Assembly (NCBI RefSeq): GCF_002741015.1
Contig: NZ_CP016619.1
Span: 868,001 to 932,000, forward strand
Direction: 5' to 3'
Length of the DNA stretch: 64,000 nucleotides
From: Microvirga ossetica
GTDB lineage: Bacteria > Pseudomonadota > Alphaproteobacteria > Rhizobiales > Beijerinckiaceae
Part shown: positions 38,997 to 48,317 of the stretch, one piece after another
Layout: every line of letters begins with the position of its first letter
How positions within the stretch are numbered: the first letter of the stretch is position 1
Notes under the pieces: generated by a model
Told to the model about the DNA's origin: nothing
The model's input: only the letters and a program-made list of their open reading frames with translations
The model's database searches: none
Translations under genes and position numbers: made by a program

Positions 38997-39836
38997 CTAT
39001 TTGAGGCCAGTCCCGGCGATACCTTGGATCAGCTGACGCTGGAAGAACACGAAGATCACGAGCATGGGCATCAGAGAGAGCAAGGCAATCGCCATGATGT
39101 CGGTCCATTCCGTGTTGTACTGCCCCTTCAGCAGGTTCAACCCGAGTTGCACTGTGTACATTTCCTGATCGGTGAGGATGACGAGCGGCAGCACGAAATC
39201 GTTCCAGCGCCACATGAAGGTGAAGATGATCAGCACCGCAATGATCGGCTTGGAGAGCGGGAGCACCACTTTCAGGAAGATCGTCAGTTCGCTTGCGCCA
39301 TCGAGCCGCGCGGCCTCGAGCAGCTCGTCCGGGATGCTGACCATGAACTGGCGCACCATGAAGATCCCGAACGCTTCGGCCGCGCGCGGGAGGATGACGC
39401 CCCAGTAGCTGTTCAAAAGCCCCAGATCCGCCACGACCAGGAACAAAGGCACAATGATGACTTGGATCGGGATCATCAGGGCGCTGAGCACCCCAATGAA
39501 CAGAATGTCGCGGCCTGCAAAACGAAACTTGGCGAAGGCATAGCCGCACAACAGATTGAGACTGACCGTGATCACGACCGCCGCAATGGCGATGACCAGG
39601 GAGTTCCAGGTCCAGTCCAGGAATGGCATGCGGCTCAACGCGGCCGTGAAATTGCTCCACACCCAACCTGTGGGCAGAAGATTGACCGCTCCGCTGAAGA
39701 TCTCGTCCCGGGGCCGGATCGCCGTGGCGAACATCCAATAGATCGGGAAAAACATCACCAGCGCGCCGGCGGTGAGGAGAAGCCAAAGACCGCCGGTCTC
39801 GAGGCGTTGACGTGCAGGACTCGTAGTCGTGACCAT
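38997..39836 (-). CDS. Carbohydrate ABC transporter permease, MalG type
   Basis: 279 residues with six membrane segments; EAA loop LLEAARLDGASELTIFLKVVLP. Start ATG 39836 (MVTTTSP). The frame is open much further upstream (to 40289), but that part is out-of-frame shadow of the MalF-type gene. Partner of the permease at 39851, receptor at 40837 and ATPase at 36498. Confidence 0.9.
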   Translation of the reverse strand: MVTTTSPARQRLETGGLWLLLTAGALVMFFPIYWMFATAIRPRDEIFSGAVNLLPTGWVWSNFTAALSRMPFLDWTWNSLVIAIAAVVITVSLNLLCGYAFAKFRFAGRDILFIGVLSALMIPIQVIIVPLFLVVADLGLLNSYWGVILPRAAEAFGIFMVRQFMVSIPDELLEAARLDGASELTIFLKVVLPLSKPIIAVLIIFTFMWRWNDFVLPLVILTDQEMYTVQLGLNLLKGQYNTEWTDIMAIALLSLMPMLVIFVFFQRQLIQGIAGTGLK

Positions 39837-39850
39837 CGGGATTCGGCCTC

Positions 39851-40792
39851 CTAGACGAATTGCTCGGTGCGACGGTTGATCCGCCACTGGATGAGGGTGA
39901 AGAGCAGGATCAGCACGAAGAGGACCATGCCCATGGCACTCGCGTAGCCCATTTCTGAGCTCGCGAAGGCCGCCTGGTAGATATACTGGACGATCATCGT
40001 GGTGGAGAAGCCTGGTCCGCCTCCGGTCATGACGAAGATCAGATCGAAGACCTGGAACGAGTAGATGACGTTCAGGATGAGCAGCAAGAATGTGGTCGGC
40101 CGCAGCAAAGGCCATGTCACAAAGCGGAACTGTTGCGGACGTGTCGCGCCGTCGATCACGGCTGCCTCGTAGTAGCTCGGAGAGATGGACTGGAGCGCCG
40201 CAAGGTAGACCACCATGCAGAAGCCAATCCGCACCCAGAGCGTCGTCAGGATGATCGACGGGAGCGCCCATCGCGGCGACGACAGCCAAGCCACGGGCCC
40301 GACGCCCGCCTGCTTGAGCAGCGCATTGATGATGCCGTAGTTGTCATTGAACAGCCACGCAGCGATGACGGCTGTTGCGACGCTGGAGACGACCACGGGC
40401 AGAAAGTAGATGCTGCGTAACAGTGTCCGGGCAGCCAGTTTTCGATTCAGTCCGATGGCCAGAAACAGGCCCAGGAAGAGGCTCGTTGGAACCGTGGCGG
40501 CCGAGTAGACGACGGTGTTCGTCAATGATTGCCAGAACTGCCCGTCGCTCAGAAGTCTTGTGTAGTTCTGGACGCCGTTGAATTCCGGCGCATCGATCAA
40601 GGACCACTGATGCACGCTGATATAGGCGGCATATAGAAGTGGGAAGAACACGAAGATGGAAAACAGCAACAGGTTCGGTGCGATGAAGAGATAGGGAGTC
40701 AGTCGAGACCGATATGAACTCCACCAGCCGGGTTTCCGGCTGGTGGTCGTCTCGCTCCGCTCCTTCGGATAGGTCATGGAGAGATCGGCCAT
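39851..40792 (-). CDS. Carbohydrate ABC transporter permease, MalF type
   Basis: 313 residues, about 40-residue cytoplasmic N-terminus followed by six membrane segments (first: LTPYLFIAPNLLLFSIFVFF). EAA loop YYEAAVIDGATRPQQFRFVTWP. Fourteen bases separate it from the MalG-type gene and 44 from the binding-protein gene. Confidence 0.9.
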   Translation of the reverse strand: MADLSMTYPKERSETTTSRKPGWWSSYRSRLTPYLFIAPNLLLFSIFVFFPLLYAAYISVHQWSLIDAPEFNGVQNYTRLLSDGQFWQSLTNTVVYSAATVPTSLFLGLFLAIGLNRKLAARTLLRSIYFLPVVVSSVATAVIAAWLFNDNYGIINALLKQAGVGPVAWLSSPRWALPSIILTTLWVRIGFCMVVYLAALQSISPSYYEAAVIDGATRPQQFRFVTWPLLRPTTFLLLILNVIYSFQVFDLIFVMTGGGPGFSTTMIVQYIYQAAFASSEMGYASAMGMVLFVLILLFTLIQWRINRRTEQFV

Positions 40793-40836
40793 GGTGTTTC
40801 CGTCGTGAGAGGAATGATTGGATTCATCTCAAGCCT

Positions 40837-42129
40837 TTAGGACGACAGCAGAATATTTTTGACATGCGCCTCGATGTTCTGGGCCGTTTGCTCAGGCGAC
40901 TGTCCCGAGGTGAAGGCGAGGTCGAGCTCATCCGCCAGCTTGGGGTTAAACTTTCCCCAGGTCGGCAGCACGACCGTGCTGACGAGATGCTGAGGAATGG
41001 TCTTCGTCTGCTCGACAAATACCTTCATCTCATCCGGCCTCAGGGCATACTGAACCCCACCCTCTACCAGCGACTTGCGGACAGGCAGGAACTGCGCCGC
41101 GCTGATGTAGTCGCGCATGTTCTCTTCATTGACGAGGAATTTGAGGAAGTCTGCCGCAACCTCAGGGTTCTTGCTGTCGCGCGAGATGGCCACACAGGTG
41201 CCGCCAAGATCGTCGGCCATCGCCACATCGCGCGGCAGGTAGGTGACGCCCCATTTGAACTTGGTCATCTGCTGGTTCACGAAGGGGATTTGCCAGTTGC
41301 CGTTCAGCATCATCGCGACGGTTCCGTTGGCAAACAGGTTCTGAACCGGTTCGGCGCTCTTCACGGACGTGCTCGGAGGAACCAGTCCCTCCTTGAACCA
41401 GCTTTGGGTCCAGGCGATGGTCTCAATGCCGGCCGGGGTGTTGATCTGAGGCGCAGTCAGATCATTGTTCAGGAGTTGGCCGCCATGCTGGTACAGGTAG
41501 ATCATCCAGCGGTGAACGGCTGAATTCTGCCAGCTCATAGCGAACGGATAAGAGCCGATAGACTTCTCCTTCAGGACTTTGGCAACCTGGATGAACCGAT
41601 CCCAAGTCCAGGCCTGATCCAGGCTCGTCGGCACCGTCACTCCTGCCTGGGCCAGCATATCAGCGTTGTAGAACAATGCGAACGTATCGGTGTGATGCGG
41701 CAGCGCATAGGGCTTACCCTGGTAATTAACCGCACTCCAGACCGAAGGCGTGAAAGCGGCGCTATAGCCGGAATCGATGAACTGACTGAGATCGATCGCA
41801 GCCTTGCCAAGGGCATAGCGGCCGACCTGCTGGTACGTGACGCGGAACAGATCCGGCGCCTGCCGGCCAGCGAGCCGCGTGTCGACTTGCTGATAGAACT
41901 GGCCGAACGGAATGACGTCAAGGCGTATCGTCACGTTTGGGTTGGCCGCCTGGTACTTGGCGATCACCTGGTTGTAGGCATCGACCTCCGCTTTGCCACC
42001 CCATACCGCCATGGTGAGTCGCACCGGGCTCTGTGCCAGGCTGGAGTTGACCCGCCCGGTGACCATCAGGCCAGCACTTGCCCCAAGCCCTGCTTTCAGG
42101 ATCGTTCGGCGGTCGAATGTCTGCGTCAT
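40837..42129 (-). CDS. Extracellular sugar-binding protein family 1, Tat-type signal
   Basis: 430 residues. The N-terminus FDRRTILKAGLGASAGLMVTG has a twin-arginine motif and a hydrophobic core, ending near SSLAQ, so Tat export is likely. Mature features: LTMAVWGGKAEVDAYNQVI at the start and the aromatic-rich central domain of family 1 receptors. It is the second gene of the operon after the LacI regulator. With the GH4 enzyme, an alpha-galactoside or similar oligosaccharide ligand is plausible. Confidence 0.92.
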   Translation of the reverse strand: MTQTFDRRTILKAGLGASAGLMVTGRVNSSLAQSPVRLTMAVWGGKAEVDAYNQVIAKYQAANPNVTIRLDVIPFGQFYQQVDTRLAGRQAPDLFRVTYQQVGRYALGKAAIDLSQFIDSGYSAAFTPSVWSAVNYQGKPYALPHHTDTFALFYNADMLAQAGVTVPTSLDQAWTWDRFIQVAKVLKEKSIGSYPFAMSWQNSAVHRWMIYLYQHGGQLLNNDLTAPQINTPAGIETIAWTQSWFKEGLVPPSTSVKSAEPVQNLFANGTVAMMLNGNWQIPFVNQQMTKFKWGVTYLPRDVAMADDLGGTCVAISRDSKNPEVAADFLKFLVNEENMRDYISAAQFLPVRKSLVEGGVQYALRPDEMKVFVEQTKTIPQHLVSTVVLPTWGKFNPKLADELDLAFTSGQSPEQTAQNIEAHVKNILLSS

Positions 42130-42199
42130 GGTTTCCTCCTTGGTTTGGTTGTGCTTGGGTTGGATTGCCGTCCTGCGTTCGATCGCGCAGGTCCGGCGC

Positions 42200-43294
42200 T
42201 CATCTCGCTGGAGCTCGGCGTCGAGTCATGGGGGACGATGTCTTCCCTCCCCCACACGATTCACGGACAACGAGTTGGACTGGGAGCACATGCTCCCTCG
42301 CATCGGAGGGCCTCTTCTCGAGAGCACCGATGAGCGCCTCAATCGCAAGACGACCGAGTTCCTCGCGCGGGTGATCGATGGTGGTGAGGGTCGGGACGGT
42401 AAACTGCCCGATGGCGACTCCGTCAAACCCCACCACGGCGAAATCGTCAGGAACGCTCAGCCGATGCGCGCGCAAGGCGTGAAGGGCGCCGACCGCCATC
42501 TGATCGTTGTACATGAAGGCGGCCGTCGGGCGCTGCGTCCCGGAGTCAAGCAGTTGCTCGATGGCCTTGCTGCCGCCGGCCATCGTGTTCTCTGCTGTCA
42601 GGACCAGAGAAGGATCGAAGGCCAAGCCGGCCTCCTCCAGCGCGCGGCGGTAACCCTCGAGACGGTCGCGCCGCGTCCCGGGCTCGTGCAGCCTTTCCGT
42701 CACGTGAGCAATGCGGCGGTGACCCAGGTCGATCAAATGCCGGGTCGCCATGTAGCCCCCCGCCTCCAGGTCGACGCTCACGCTCTGGATAGACGGATCC
42801 GGGCTTTGCTCTTGTAGGACGACGACCGCGACGCCTCGGGCTGCGAGTTGCCTTAGTTCCGTTGCGGTGCAGTTCTCGCGTCCGGCCACGATGATGCCGT
42901 CGAAGGCAGCGCCCTGCAGAAACGATAACGCATGGAATTCCCCCGGCTTCGTCTTCGCCGGAATGACGGAAACCGCATAGCCACGCTGTTGGGCTGCCGT
43001 CTGGGCCGCCCTCACGACATCGGAAAAGTAGGGGTTATCCAGGGTCGGCAGGACGAAGGTGATGATATTTGTCCGACGCTGCCGCAGGCTGCGAGCGGCG
43101 TGGTTCGGGGTGTAGCCAAGCTGTGTCGCCGCAGAAATCACCCTGTCGCGGGTTTCATCGGAGATGCGAACGTTACTGGCTCGGCCGTTCAGCACGAGGG
43201 AGATCGTTGCCTGGGATACGCCAGCGAGACGCGCAACATCGGCGCTCGTCGGAGCTCCGGTTTGTGCTGCGTTCGTTATGCCACGTCGCGCCAC
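42200..43294 (-). CDS. LacI family transcriptional regulator
   Basis: 364 residues. Helix-turn-helix TSADVARLAGVSQATISLVLNG with hinge helix YTPNHAARSLRQRRT, then a periplasmic-binding-protein-like domain (IITFVLPTLDNPYFSDVV). Starts at GTG 43294 with AGAGGG upstream. The operator candidate at 43305-43342 overlaps this ribosome site, so autorepression of the whole leftward operon (regulator, receptor, two permeases, GH4, ATPase) is likely. The effector is presumably the imported sugar. Confidence 0.93.
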   Translation of the reverse strand: MARRGITNAAQTGAPTSADVARLAGVSQATISLVLNGRASNVRISDETRDRVISAATQLGYTPNHAARSLRQRRTNIITFVLPTLDNPYFSDVVRAAQTAAQQRGYAVSVIPAKTKPGEFHALSFLQGAAFDGIIVAGRENCTATELRQLAARGVAVVVLQEQSPDPSIQSVSVDLEAGGYMATRHLIDLGHRRIAHVTERLHEPGTRRDRLEGYRRALEEAGLAFDPSLVLTAENTMAGGSKAIEQLLDSGTQRPTAAFMYNDQMAVGALHALRAHRLSVPDDFAVVGFDGVAIGQFTVPTLTTIDHPREELGRLAIEALIGALEKRPSDAREHVLPVQLVVRESCGGGKTSSPMTRRRAPAR

Positions 43295-43304
43295 GCAATC
43301 GACC

Positions 43305-43342
43305 CTCTGCTAAAACGAATTAGCTAAAAGGATTTAGCAGAG
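43305..43342. promoter_or_regulatory. LacI-type operator, triple TTAGC half-site palindrome
   Basis: CTCTGCTAAA (43305-43314) and TTTAGCAGAG (43333-43342) are perfect 10-bp inverted arms; the centre contains another palindrome, TTAGCTAA (43320-43327). The result is alternating GCTAA/TTAGC half-sites that could hold two overlapping dimers. It begins 10 nt upstream of the LacI start codon. Confidence 0.75.
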
Positions 43343-43718
43343 CGGCCCGCTTGTCAATTCTTAAACTTGCGGCCGCGCTTCCGACTAAAGTCTAGCACCT
43401 TCCGCCGTTTTAGAGGGGAGGATGACGAAGCGTGAGGGCTTATGCCGCCGCTTGGTGAGAAGAGTTCGGGCTAAACCGAACAACAATTTGGCGGCCGTAG
43501 TCTACCCCGTGCAGATCCAGTCTTCCAATCGCCTGCCCCGCGAGACCGATGCTTCCCAGCTTCACGCAATCAGTCCCATTCGCGTTCTCCCGCATCCGTC
43601 AGAGGCCAGGAGTGTGATACTCCTACTTTGCAGGATCAGGATATTCTAGCTTTGCGGCTACAGAGGATTGTCTGTCGCTGATATTTCCTGTCCGCTCTGC
43701 ATTACATCCTTGGAGCAC
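43343..43718. other. Intergenic region without recognisable gene
   Basis: About 375 bp between the LacI operator and the convergently placed aldo/keto reductase stop. A 75-codon plus-strand frame (43422-43649) has no recognisable similarity and I do not call it. The promoter for the LacI operon should lie in the first part. Confidence 0.4.
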
Positions 43719-44549
43719 TCAGGAACGAATGTCATCTGGATGCGCTCCAATCCGGCCCTTATCGGACTGAAGCTTATTGATGCGCGCAACATCCTCGAGC
43801 GCGAGCTGAAAATCGAATACGTCGAAGTTTTGGCGGATCCGCTCAAGTGTAATAGACTTCGGTATCACCGAAAGATTGTTATCCAGATGCCAGCGGATCA
43901 CGATCTGGGCCCAGCTCTTGCCGTACTTGCTCGCGAGTTCTGTAATTGTTTCATTATCCTGGAGGTGGCCACGCCCCAACGGGCTCCATGACTGTGTAAC
44001 CATCCCAAGCTGGTCATGAAACTGCCTCATGTCCTTTTGCTGGAAGCGTGGATGTAGCTCAATCTGATTGACTGCTGGCACAACCCCAGTCTCGTCGATG
44101 AGACGCTGAATATGTGCTTGGGTGAAGTTAGAGACCCCGATGGACCGCGCACGACCTTCCTGTTTGATCCGCTGGAAGGCCCGCCAGGTCTCGACGTAAC
44201 GGTTTTCCCAAGGGCGAGGCCAGTGGATCAGATATAAGTCAACATACGCGAGTCCGAGACGTCCAAGACTCTTGTCGAACGCCTTCAAAGCTTCATCGTA
44301 CCCATGATCTTGACTGGCCAGCTTCGTTGTAACGAATAGATCTGTGCGAGCCACGCCAGCTGCACTGATGCCCTCACCGACACCTTCCTCGTTTCCATAG
44401 CCCGCAGCCGTATCAATCAACCTATATCCGGTTCGAATAGCTTGGTGCACGACATCTGGAGCCTGTTCATCCGGTACTTGCCACAGGCCAAACCCGAGGC
44501 GTGGCAGTTTGTTGCCGTCATTAAGATCAAATATTGTATGACTTGCCAT
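43719..44549 (-). CDS. Aldo/keto reductase (2,5-diketo-D-gluconate reductase-like)
   Basis: 276 residues, the short prokaryotic AKR5-like type. The catalytic tetrad is visible: Asp and Tyr in LIDTAAGYGNEEGVG, Lys in FVTTKLAS, His in YLIHWPRP; the NADPH-binding IPKSITLERIRQN segment is present near the C-terminus. Reduces a carbonyl on a sugar acid or aldehyde with NADPH. It is the last gene of the second LacI-type operon, 103 bp after the VOC gene, so it might have its own promoter. Confidence 0.9.
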   Translation of the reverse strand: MASHTIFDLNDGNKLPRLGFGLWQVPDEQAPDVVHQAIRTGYRLIDTAAGYGNEEGVGEGISAAGVARTDLFVTTKLASQDHGYDEALKAFDKSLGRLGLAYVDLYLIHWPRPWENRYVETWRAFQRIKQEGRARSIGVSNFTQAHIQRLIDETGVVPAVNQIELHPRFQQKDMRQFHDQLGMVTQSWSPLGRGHLQDNETITELASKYGKSWAQIVIRWHLDNNLSVIPKSITLERIRQNFDVFDFQLALEDVARINKLQSDKGRIGAHPDDIRS

Positions 44550-44652
44550 GGTCTAAACCTGTGTTGCGAATATCGGAAGCTGCAGCCTCAGCTTTCGGCG
44601 CCGAGGGTGTGGCCTTCGAGCCGCCGCCGGATCACAAATGAGTGTATCTGGA

Positions 44653-45456
44653 TCAGGGTAAATCGCGCAGGTCGGCGCGGTCCACGAGTTCGACCTTGAC
44701 GCCATCCGGATCGCGGATGATCCCGATCCGACCGATCCCCGTGCCCGCGGGCTTGGGCGTGCCCGGCTCGGGCGAGACCCCCTGGGCTTCGAACCTCGTG
44801 AGCGCTTCGTCGACGCTGTCGACGCGCAGGGCAAAATGGCCGAAGATGGGGCTCGTCGTATCAGGCGTCGGACGGTGAAGCAGCTCCAGCACGTCGTAGT
44901 CCCAGTTGAGATAGACGATCGAGAGCGGGTTGGTGGGATGCGGAACCGTCATCTCCTTGAGGACCTTCATGCCCATCACGTCCCGATAGAGTATCAGTGC
45001 AGCATCAAGGTCATTAGCAAGCACCGAATAGTGGTCGAACGACTTGATGACGTCGTGTGTCACGGGCTCGGCACGCATCTCCAGGTCACGTTGAATGAGC
45101 TCGATCCGCGCTCCGTTCGGATCGCTGAGGAAGGCCAATCGGCCCACGCCGCTGCCGGCCACTTTTGGAGCCACAAGGCCCTTGTAGCCTAGGCCCGTGA
45201 GACGCTCGTAGTCGGCGTCCAGATCGTCGCTCATGAAAGCAACGTGCGTAATGCCGAACGTCTCACCGGCAGGAGGCTCGGGTCGGTAGAGCAGCTCGAT
45301 CATGCCACCGCTGATTAAGAGGTAGACCACATCCGTCCTCGTCGGAGGGATGAAGCCCTTGTAGACGATCTTTGCTCCCAGCAGATCTTGGTAGAAGGCA
45401 AGTGACTTCTCCAGATCCCTGACGACAATTCCGAAATGGTTGAGTTCATGAATCAC
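44653..45456 (-). CDS. Tandem VOC (glyoxalase/dioxygenase) family protein
   Basis: 267 residues made of two vicinal-oxygen-chelate modules. Module 1 (residues about 2-120) has His in NHFGIVVRDLE, Glu in IELLYRPE, His in THVAFMSD and Glu in IELIQRD. Module 2 repeats the set with DHYSVLANDLD, LELLHRP, GHFALRVD and VELVDRA. Both metal sites look intact. GTG 45456 is the chosen start. Such proteins are glyoxalases, ring-cleavage dioxygenases or epimerases; the operon context suggests a sugar-derived substrate. Confidence 0.85.
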   Translation of the reverse strand: MIHELNHFGIVVRDLEKSLAFYQDLLGAKIVYKGFIPPTRTDVVYLLISGGMIELLYRPEPPAGETFGITHVAFMSDDLDADYERLTGLGYKGLVAPKVAGSGVGRLAFLSDPNGARIELIQRDLEMRAEPVTHDVIKSFDHYSVLANDLDAALILYRDVMGMKVLKEMTVPHPTNPLSIVYLNWDYDVLELLHRPTPDTTSPIFGHFALRVDSVDEALTRFEAQGVSPEPGTPKPAGTGIGRIGIIRDPDGVKVELVDRADLRDLP

Positions 45457-45490
45457 GACAAAATATCTCCAGATACGGGTTGTGCCGGGA

Positions 45491-46672
45491 TCAGCCGAGG
45501 GCAAGAGGGATCCGGCGGCCCTCCTCTGCCGAGAGGTATGCGCTGTAGATCACCTCAACGACGTCGCTCGCCAGGCGCAGCCCGGAGATCGGTTCCCGTC
45601 CCGCGGCGATCGCCTCCATGAAGTCCTGCATCTCCTGTGGGTACCCGCGTACCCAATCCTCGTCGGGCGCAGCGGTGATCCAGCCGGTGCGGGTTTCAAT
45701 CTTTTCGTGCAGATATTCGGTGCCGAAAGCATTCGAGTCCGGCGAGTAGACCAGGAGCCCGTCATTGGGTGTCATGTTTCCCCGAAAGACGCAATTGGTC
45801 GTATAGACCTCAAATGTGTTGCGCACCCCGCCCAGCATGGCAAACGACGCGGCAATCACCGCCTGCGAACCATCGCTGAAGCCCATGACGAGATTGGCCC
45901 AGGTCTCGACATCCCCCCAGTCCGAGACGAGCCAACTGTGGTGGCCTCGCTTCACGGCGTCGGTGTCGTAGAGGGCAGCCGTTGTCGCAGTCACGGACGT
46001 GACCCGGATTGGATCAATGCCGGCCAACTGTGCCTCATACTCCTTGAGGTGGATGGCGGCCCCAATCGGGTGTGAGCCCAGCATCAGCAGAGAACCCCCA
46101 CCGGCGGTTTGCCGCCGTCGGGAGCGCAAGGCGTGCGAACCGCTGTGGCTCTCCTCGGCGCGGATATCGATGATCGCGCCCTTCGAGGTTTCGAGCAGGC
46201 GCTTGGTTTTGAGCATGGCTGGCGCATAGACCCAGTTCTCGGCATAGAGAAAGAGCACTCCACTCTCTCTCACCGCGCGGGCGACCTCCCCCACCGATGT
46301 CCGGGCCCGCTCAAGCTCATTGCGGGCCCGCTCGACGCCCACCAATCCACCCGAATCCCCAAAGGCACCTGTCAACGGCTTTTCGCAGATGACGTGCTTG
46401 CCGGCCCGAGCTGCCGCCACAGCGATCTCGGCATGCATCGCATTGGGGACGCAGATCGAGACCACGTCGATGGAGCGGTCTGCCAGCAACTCCTGCCAGT
46501 TGGCAAAGGTGTTCTCGACCCGATGGGCCGTGGCGAAAGCGGCGGCGCGCTCAGACCGGGAGGCAGTAACGCCGGCAAAGCGGACATTGACGCCATGAAC
46601 CTTCTTCAGGCCCTCCACGTGAAGATGGGCCGAAAAGCCGGCACCGATGAAGCCTACGGAAATCATTTTCAT
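45491..46672 (-). CDS. Gfo/Idh/MocA family oxidoreductase
   Basis: 393 residues. Rossmann motif VGFIGAGFSAHLHVEGL, the EKP catalytic-lysine motif in HVICEKPLTGAF, and a C-terminal alpha/beta substrate domain. Family members oxidise or reduce sugars and inositols with NAD(P). I start at ATG 46672 (MKMISVGF); upstream extension to 47263 is shadow of the SDR gene. A neighbouring TIM-barrel isomerase and SDR suggest an inositol- or keto-sugar-type pathway. Confidence 0.9.
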   Translation of the reverse strand: MKMISVGFIGAGFSAHLHVEGLKKVHGVNVRFAGVTASRSERAAAFATAHRVENTFANWQELLADRSIDVVSICVPNAMHAEIAVAAARAGKHVICEKPLTGAFGDSGGLVGVERARNELERARTSVGEVARAVRESGVLFLYAENWVYAPAMLKTKRLLETSKGAIIDIRAEESHSGSHALRSRRRQTAGGGSLLMLGSHPIGAAIHLKEYEAQLAGIDPIRVTSVTATTAALYDTDAVKRGHHSWLVSDWGDVETWANLVMGFSDGSQAVIAASFAMLGGVRNTFEVYTTNCVFRGNMTPNDGLLVYSPDSNAFGTEYLHEKIETRTGWITAAPDEDWVRGYPQEMQDFMEAIAAGREPISGLRLASDVVEVIYSAYLSAEEGRRIPLALG

Positions 46673-46689
46673 GAGACTGCCTATGGTCG

Positions 46690-47421
46690 TCAGATCCCCG
46701 TCCATGGGGTCACGGTGATGTTGGGGATGTGCATGTGGCGGGGCCGGTCCAACAGCCACACGAGGATGTCGGAGATGTCTGAAGGCCGAAGCATCATCGC
46801 CCGCCGGTCGGCCGAAGGTGGTTCCAGCTTGTGGGTCCAAATCGTTGTATCGACCGGGCCAGGGCTGACGGACGTCACGCGAATACCCGAGTTGCGATAT
46901 TCCTCGATCAGAGCCTCGGTCAGCGCCCGAACTCCGTATTTGGAGGCGGCATAGAGGCTGACGCCCGGCTGGCTGGCGTAGGAGGCGGTCGACTGGATAT
47001 TGAGGATATAGGAGTCCTGCATCTTCTCCAGGTGCGGTAGCGTCTCGCGGCACATCAGGTAGGTGCCGGTCAGGTTGGTGTCGATGAGCTTGTGCCATTC
47101 CGCCGAGGTCGTATCGACGAGCCGCGGGCGGGCGGACATGCTGACGCCGGCGCTGTTGACCAGCACATCGATGCGGCCGAACCGTTCCGCCGTCTCGCGC
47201 ACCAAGGATTGGACGTCCGCTTCCTTGCTCACGTCGGCGACGATCCCCACCGCTCTGTCGCAATGGGCGGGATCGAGGGCCGCGATGGCATCGTCGAGAC
47301 GAGTGCGGCCCCGGGCGGCGGCAACGACGCTCATGCCACGGGCCACAAAGGCCTTGACGGTTGCAAGACCAATTCCCTGGCTTCCGCCGGTCACGATAGC
47401 TACGCGTGGATCCGAGGTCAT
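46690..47421 (-). CDS. SDR family oxidoreductase
   Basis: 243 residues. TGGSQGIG cofactor motif, NSAG, catalytic serine in IQSTASYASQPG and YAASK. Its start overlaps the MalG-type stop by 4 bases, so it is co-translated with the transporter genes. Likely oxidises or reduces a sugar hydroxyl/carbonyl; substrate unknown. Confidence 0.9.
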   Translation of the reverse strand: MTSDPRVAIVTGGSQGIGLATVKAFVARGMSVVAAARGRTRLDDAIAALDPAHCDRAVGIVADVSKEADVQSLVRETAERFGRIDVLVNSAGVSMSARPRLVDTTSAEWHKLIDTNLTGTYLMCRETLPHLEKMQDSYILNIQSTASYASQPGVSLYAASKYGVRALTEALIEEYRNSGIRVTSVSPGPVDTTIWTHKLEPPSADRRAMMLRPSDISDILVWLLDRPRHMHIPNITVTPWTGI

Positions 47422-48317
47422 CCCTTCACGGCTCCGTCACTGAGGCCGCGCACAAGCATTCGCTGCGCGAGCGTGAAGACGAGGATTGCCGGCAGGCTCA
47501 TGATCACGGAGGCGGCCATGAGCTGACCCCATTGAATGCCGTTCTCATCGATGAAGAAAGCGAGTGCGACCGAAAGCGGCCGCCGTTCCAAGCCGTTGGT
47601 GAACACCAGCGCGAACAGAAACTCGTTCCAGGCAAGGATGAAGGAATACATGGCCACCGCGACTAATGCCGGCCGGGCCATCGGCAGCACGACCAGCCAG
47701 AGCAGTTGCGGCAGAGAGCAGCCGTCGACGATGGCCGCCTCCTCGATCTCCTTGGGGATCTTGTCGAAGAAGCCCTTGAGCAGCCAGATGGCCACCGGAA
47801 AGGTCACCATCAGATAGACCAGGATCAGGCCCTGGTAGGTGTTCATGATCTGCAGGTTGCGCAGGGTCACAAAGAACGGGACGATCACGACCACGCGCGG
47901 GAACAGCTTCGTCAGCAGCACCGACCACAGGAGCGTGTTTCTGCCGGGGATCCTGTACCGGGAAAAGCCATACCCACCGAGCATGCCGACGATCAAGGCA
48001 ACGACCGTCGTTGCGCTGGCGATAAGAAGGGTGTTGAAGAAGGCTCGGATCAGAGACTTGTTATGGAAGACCGCGATGAAGTTATCGAAAGTGAACGTCT
48101 TTGGAATCCAAGTCGGCGGGAACGCATAGATCTCGCTCGGCACCTTCAGCGCGGTGGTGACGCCCCACAGAAGCGGCAGAATGCTGAAAAGGACAAAGAG
48201 CATTCCCAGCCCGTAGACGAGCACATACCTGCCGGTTGTGCCCAAGCTCCGCCTCGTGAGAAAGCTCCTGCGGCGGATCATGCGGCCAGGACCTGCCAAG
48301 GCATTGGTCATTGTCAT
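47418..48317 (-). CDS. Carbohydrate ABC transporter permease, MalG type
   Basis: 299 residues, six membrane segments and EAA loop IEEAAIVDGCSLPQLLWLVVLP. It overlaps its neighbours on both sides by 4 bases. No ATPase gene accompanies this importer; a decayed one is at about 52998-53150. Confidence 0.9.
   Translation of the reverse strand: MTMTNALAGPGRMIRRRSFLTRRSLGTTGRYVLVYGLGMLFVLFSILPLLWGVTTALKVPSEIYAFPPTWIPKTFTFDNFIAVFHNKSLIRAFFNTLLIASATTVVALIVGMLGGYGFSRYRIPGRNTLLWSVLLTKLFPRVVVIVPFFVTLRNLQIMNTYQGLILVYLMVTFPVAIWLLKGFFDKIPKEIEEAAIVDGCSLPQLLWLVVLPMARPALVAVAMYSFILAWNEFLFALVFTNGLERRPLSVALAFFIDENGIQWGQLMAASVIMSLPAILVFTLAQRMLVRGLSDGAVKG

Noticed and set aside
38997..40289. 430-codon frame extending the MalG-type permease
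   Set aside because: The N-terminal part is an out-of-frame shadow of the MalF-type gene; ATG 39836 gives a normal-length permease.
45491..47263. 590-codon frame seeming to fuse the Gfo/Idh/MocA gene to an upstream domain
   Set aside because: The upstream part is the SDR gene in a wrong frame; the Rossmann fold begins at ATG 46672.
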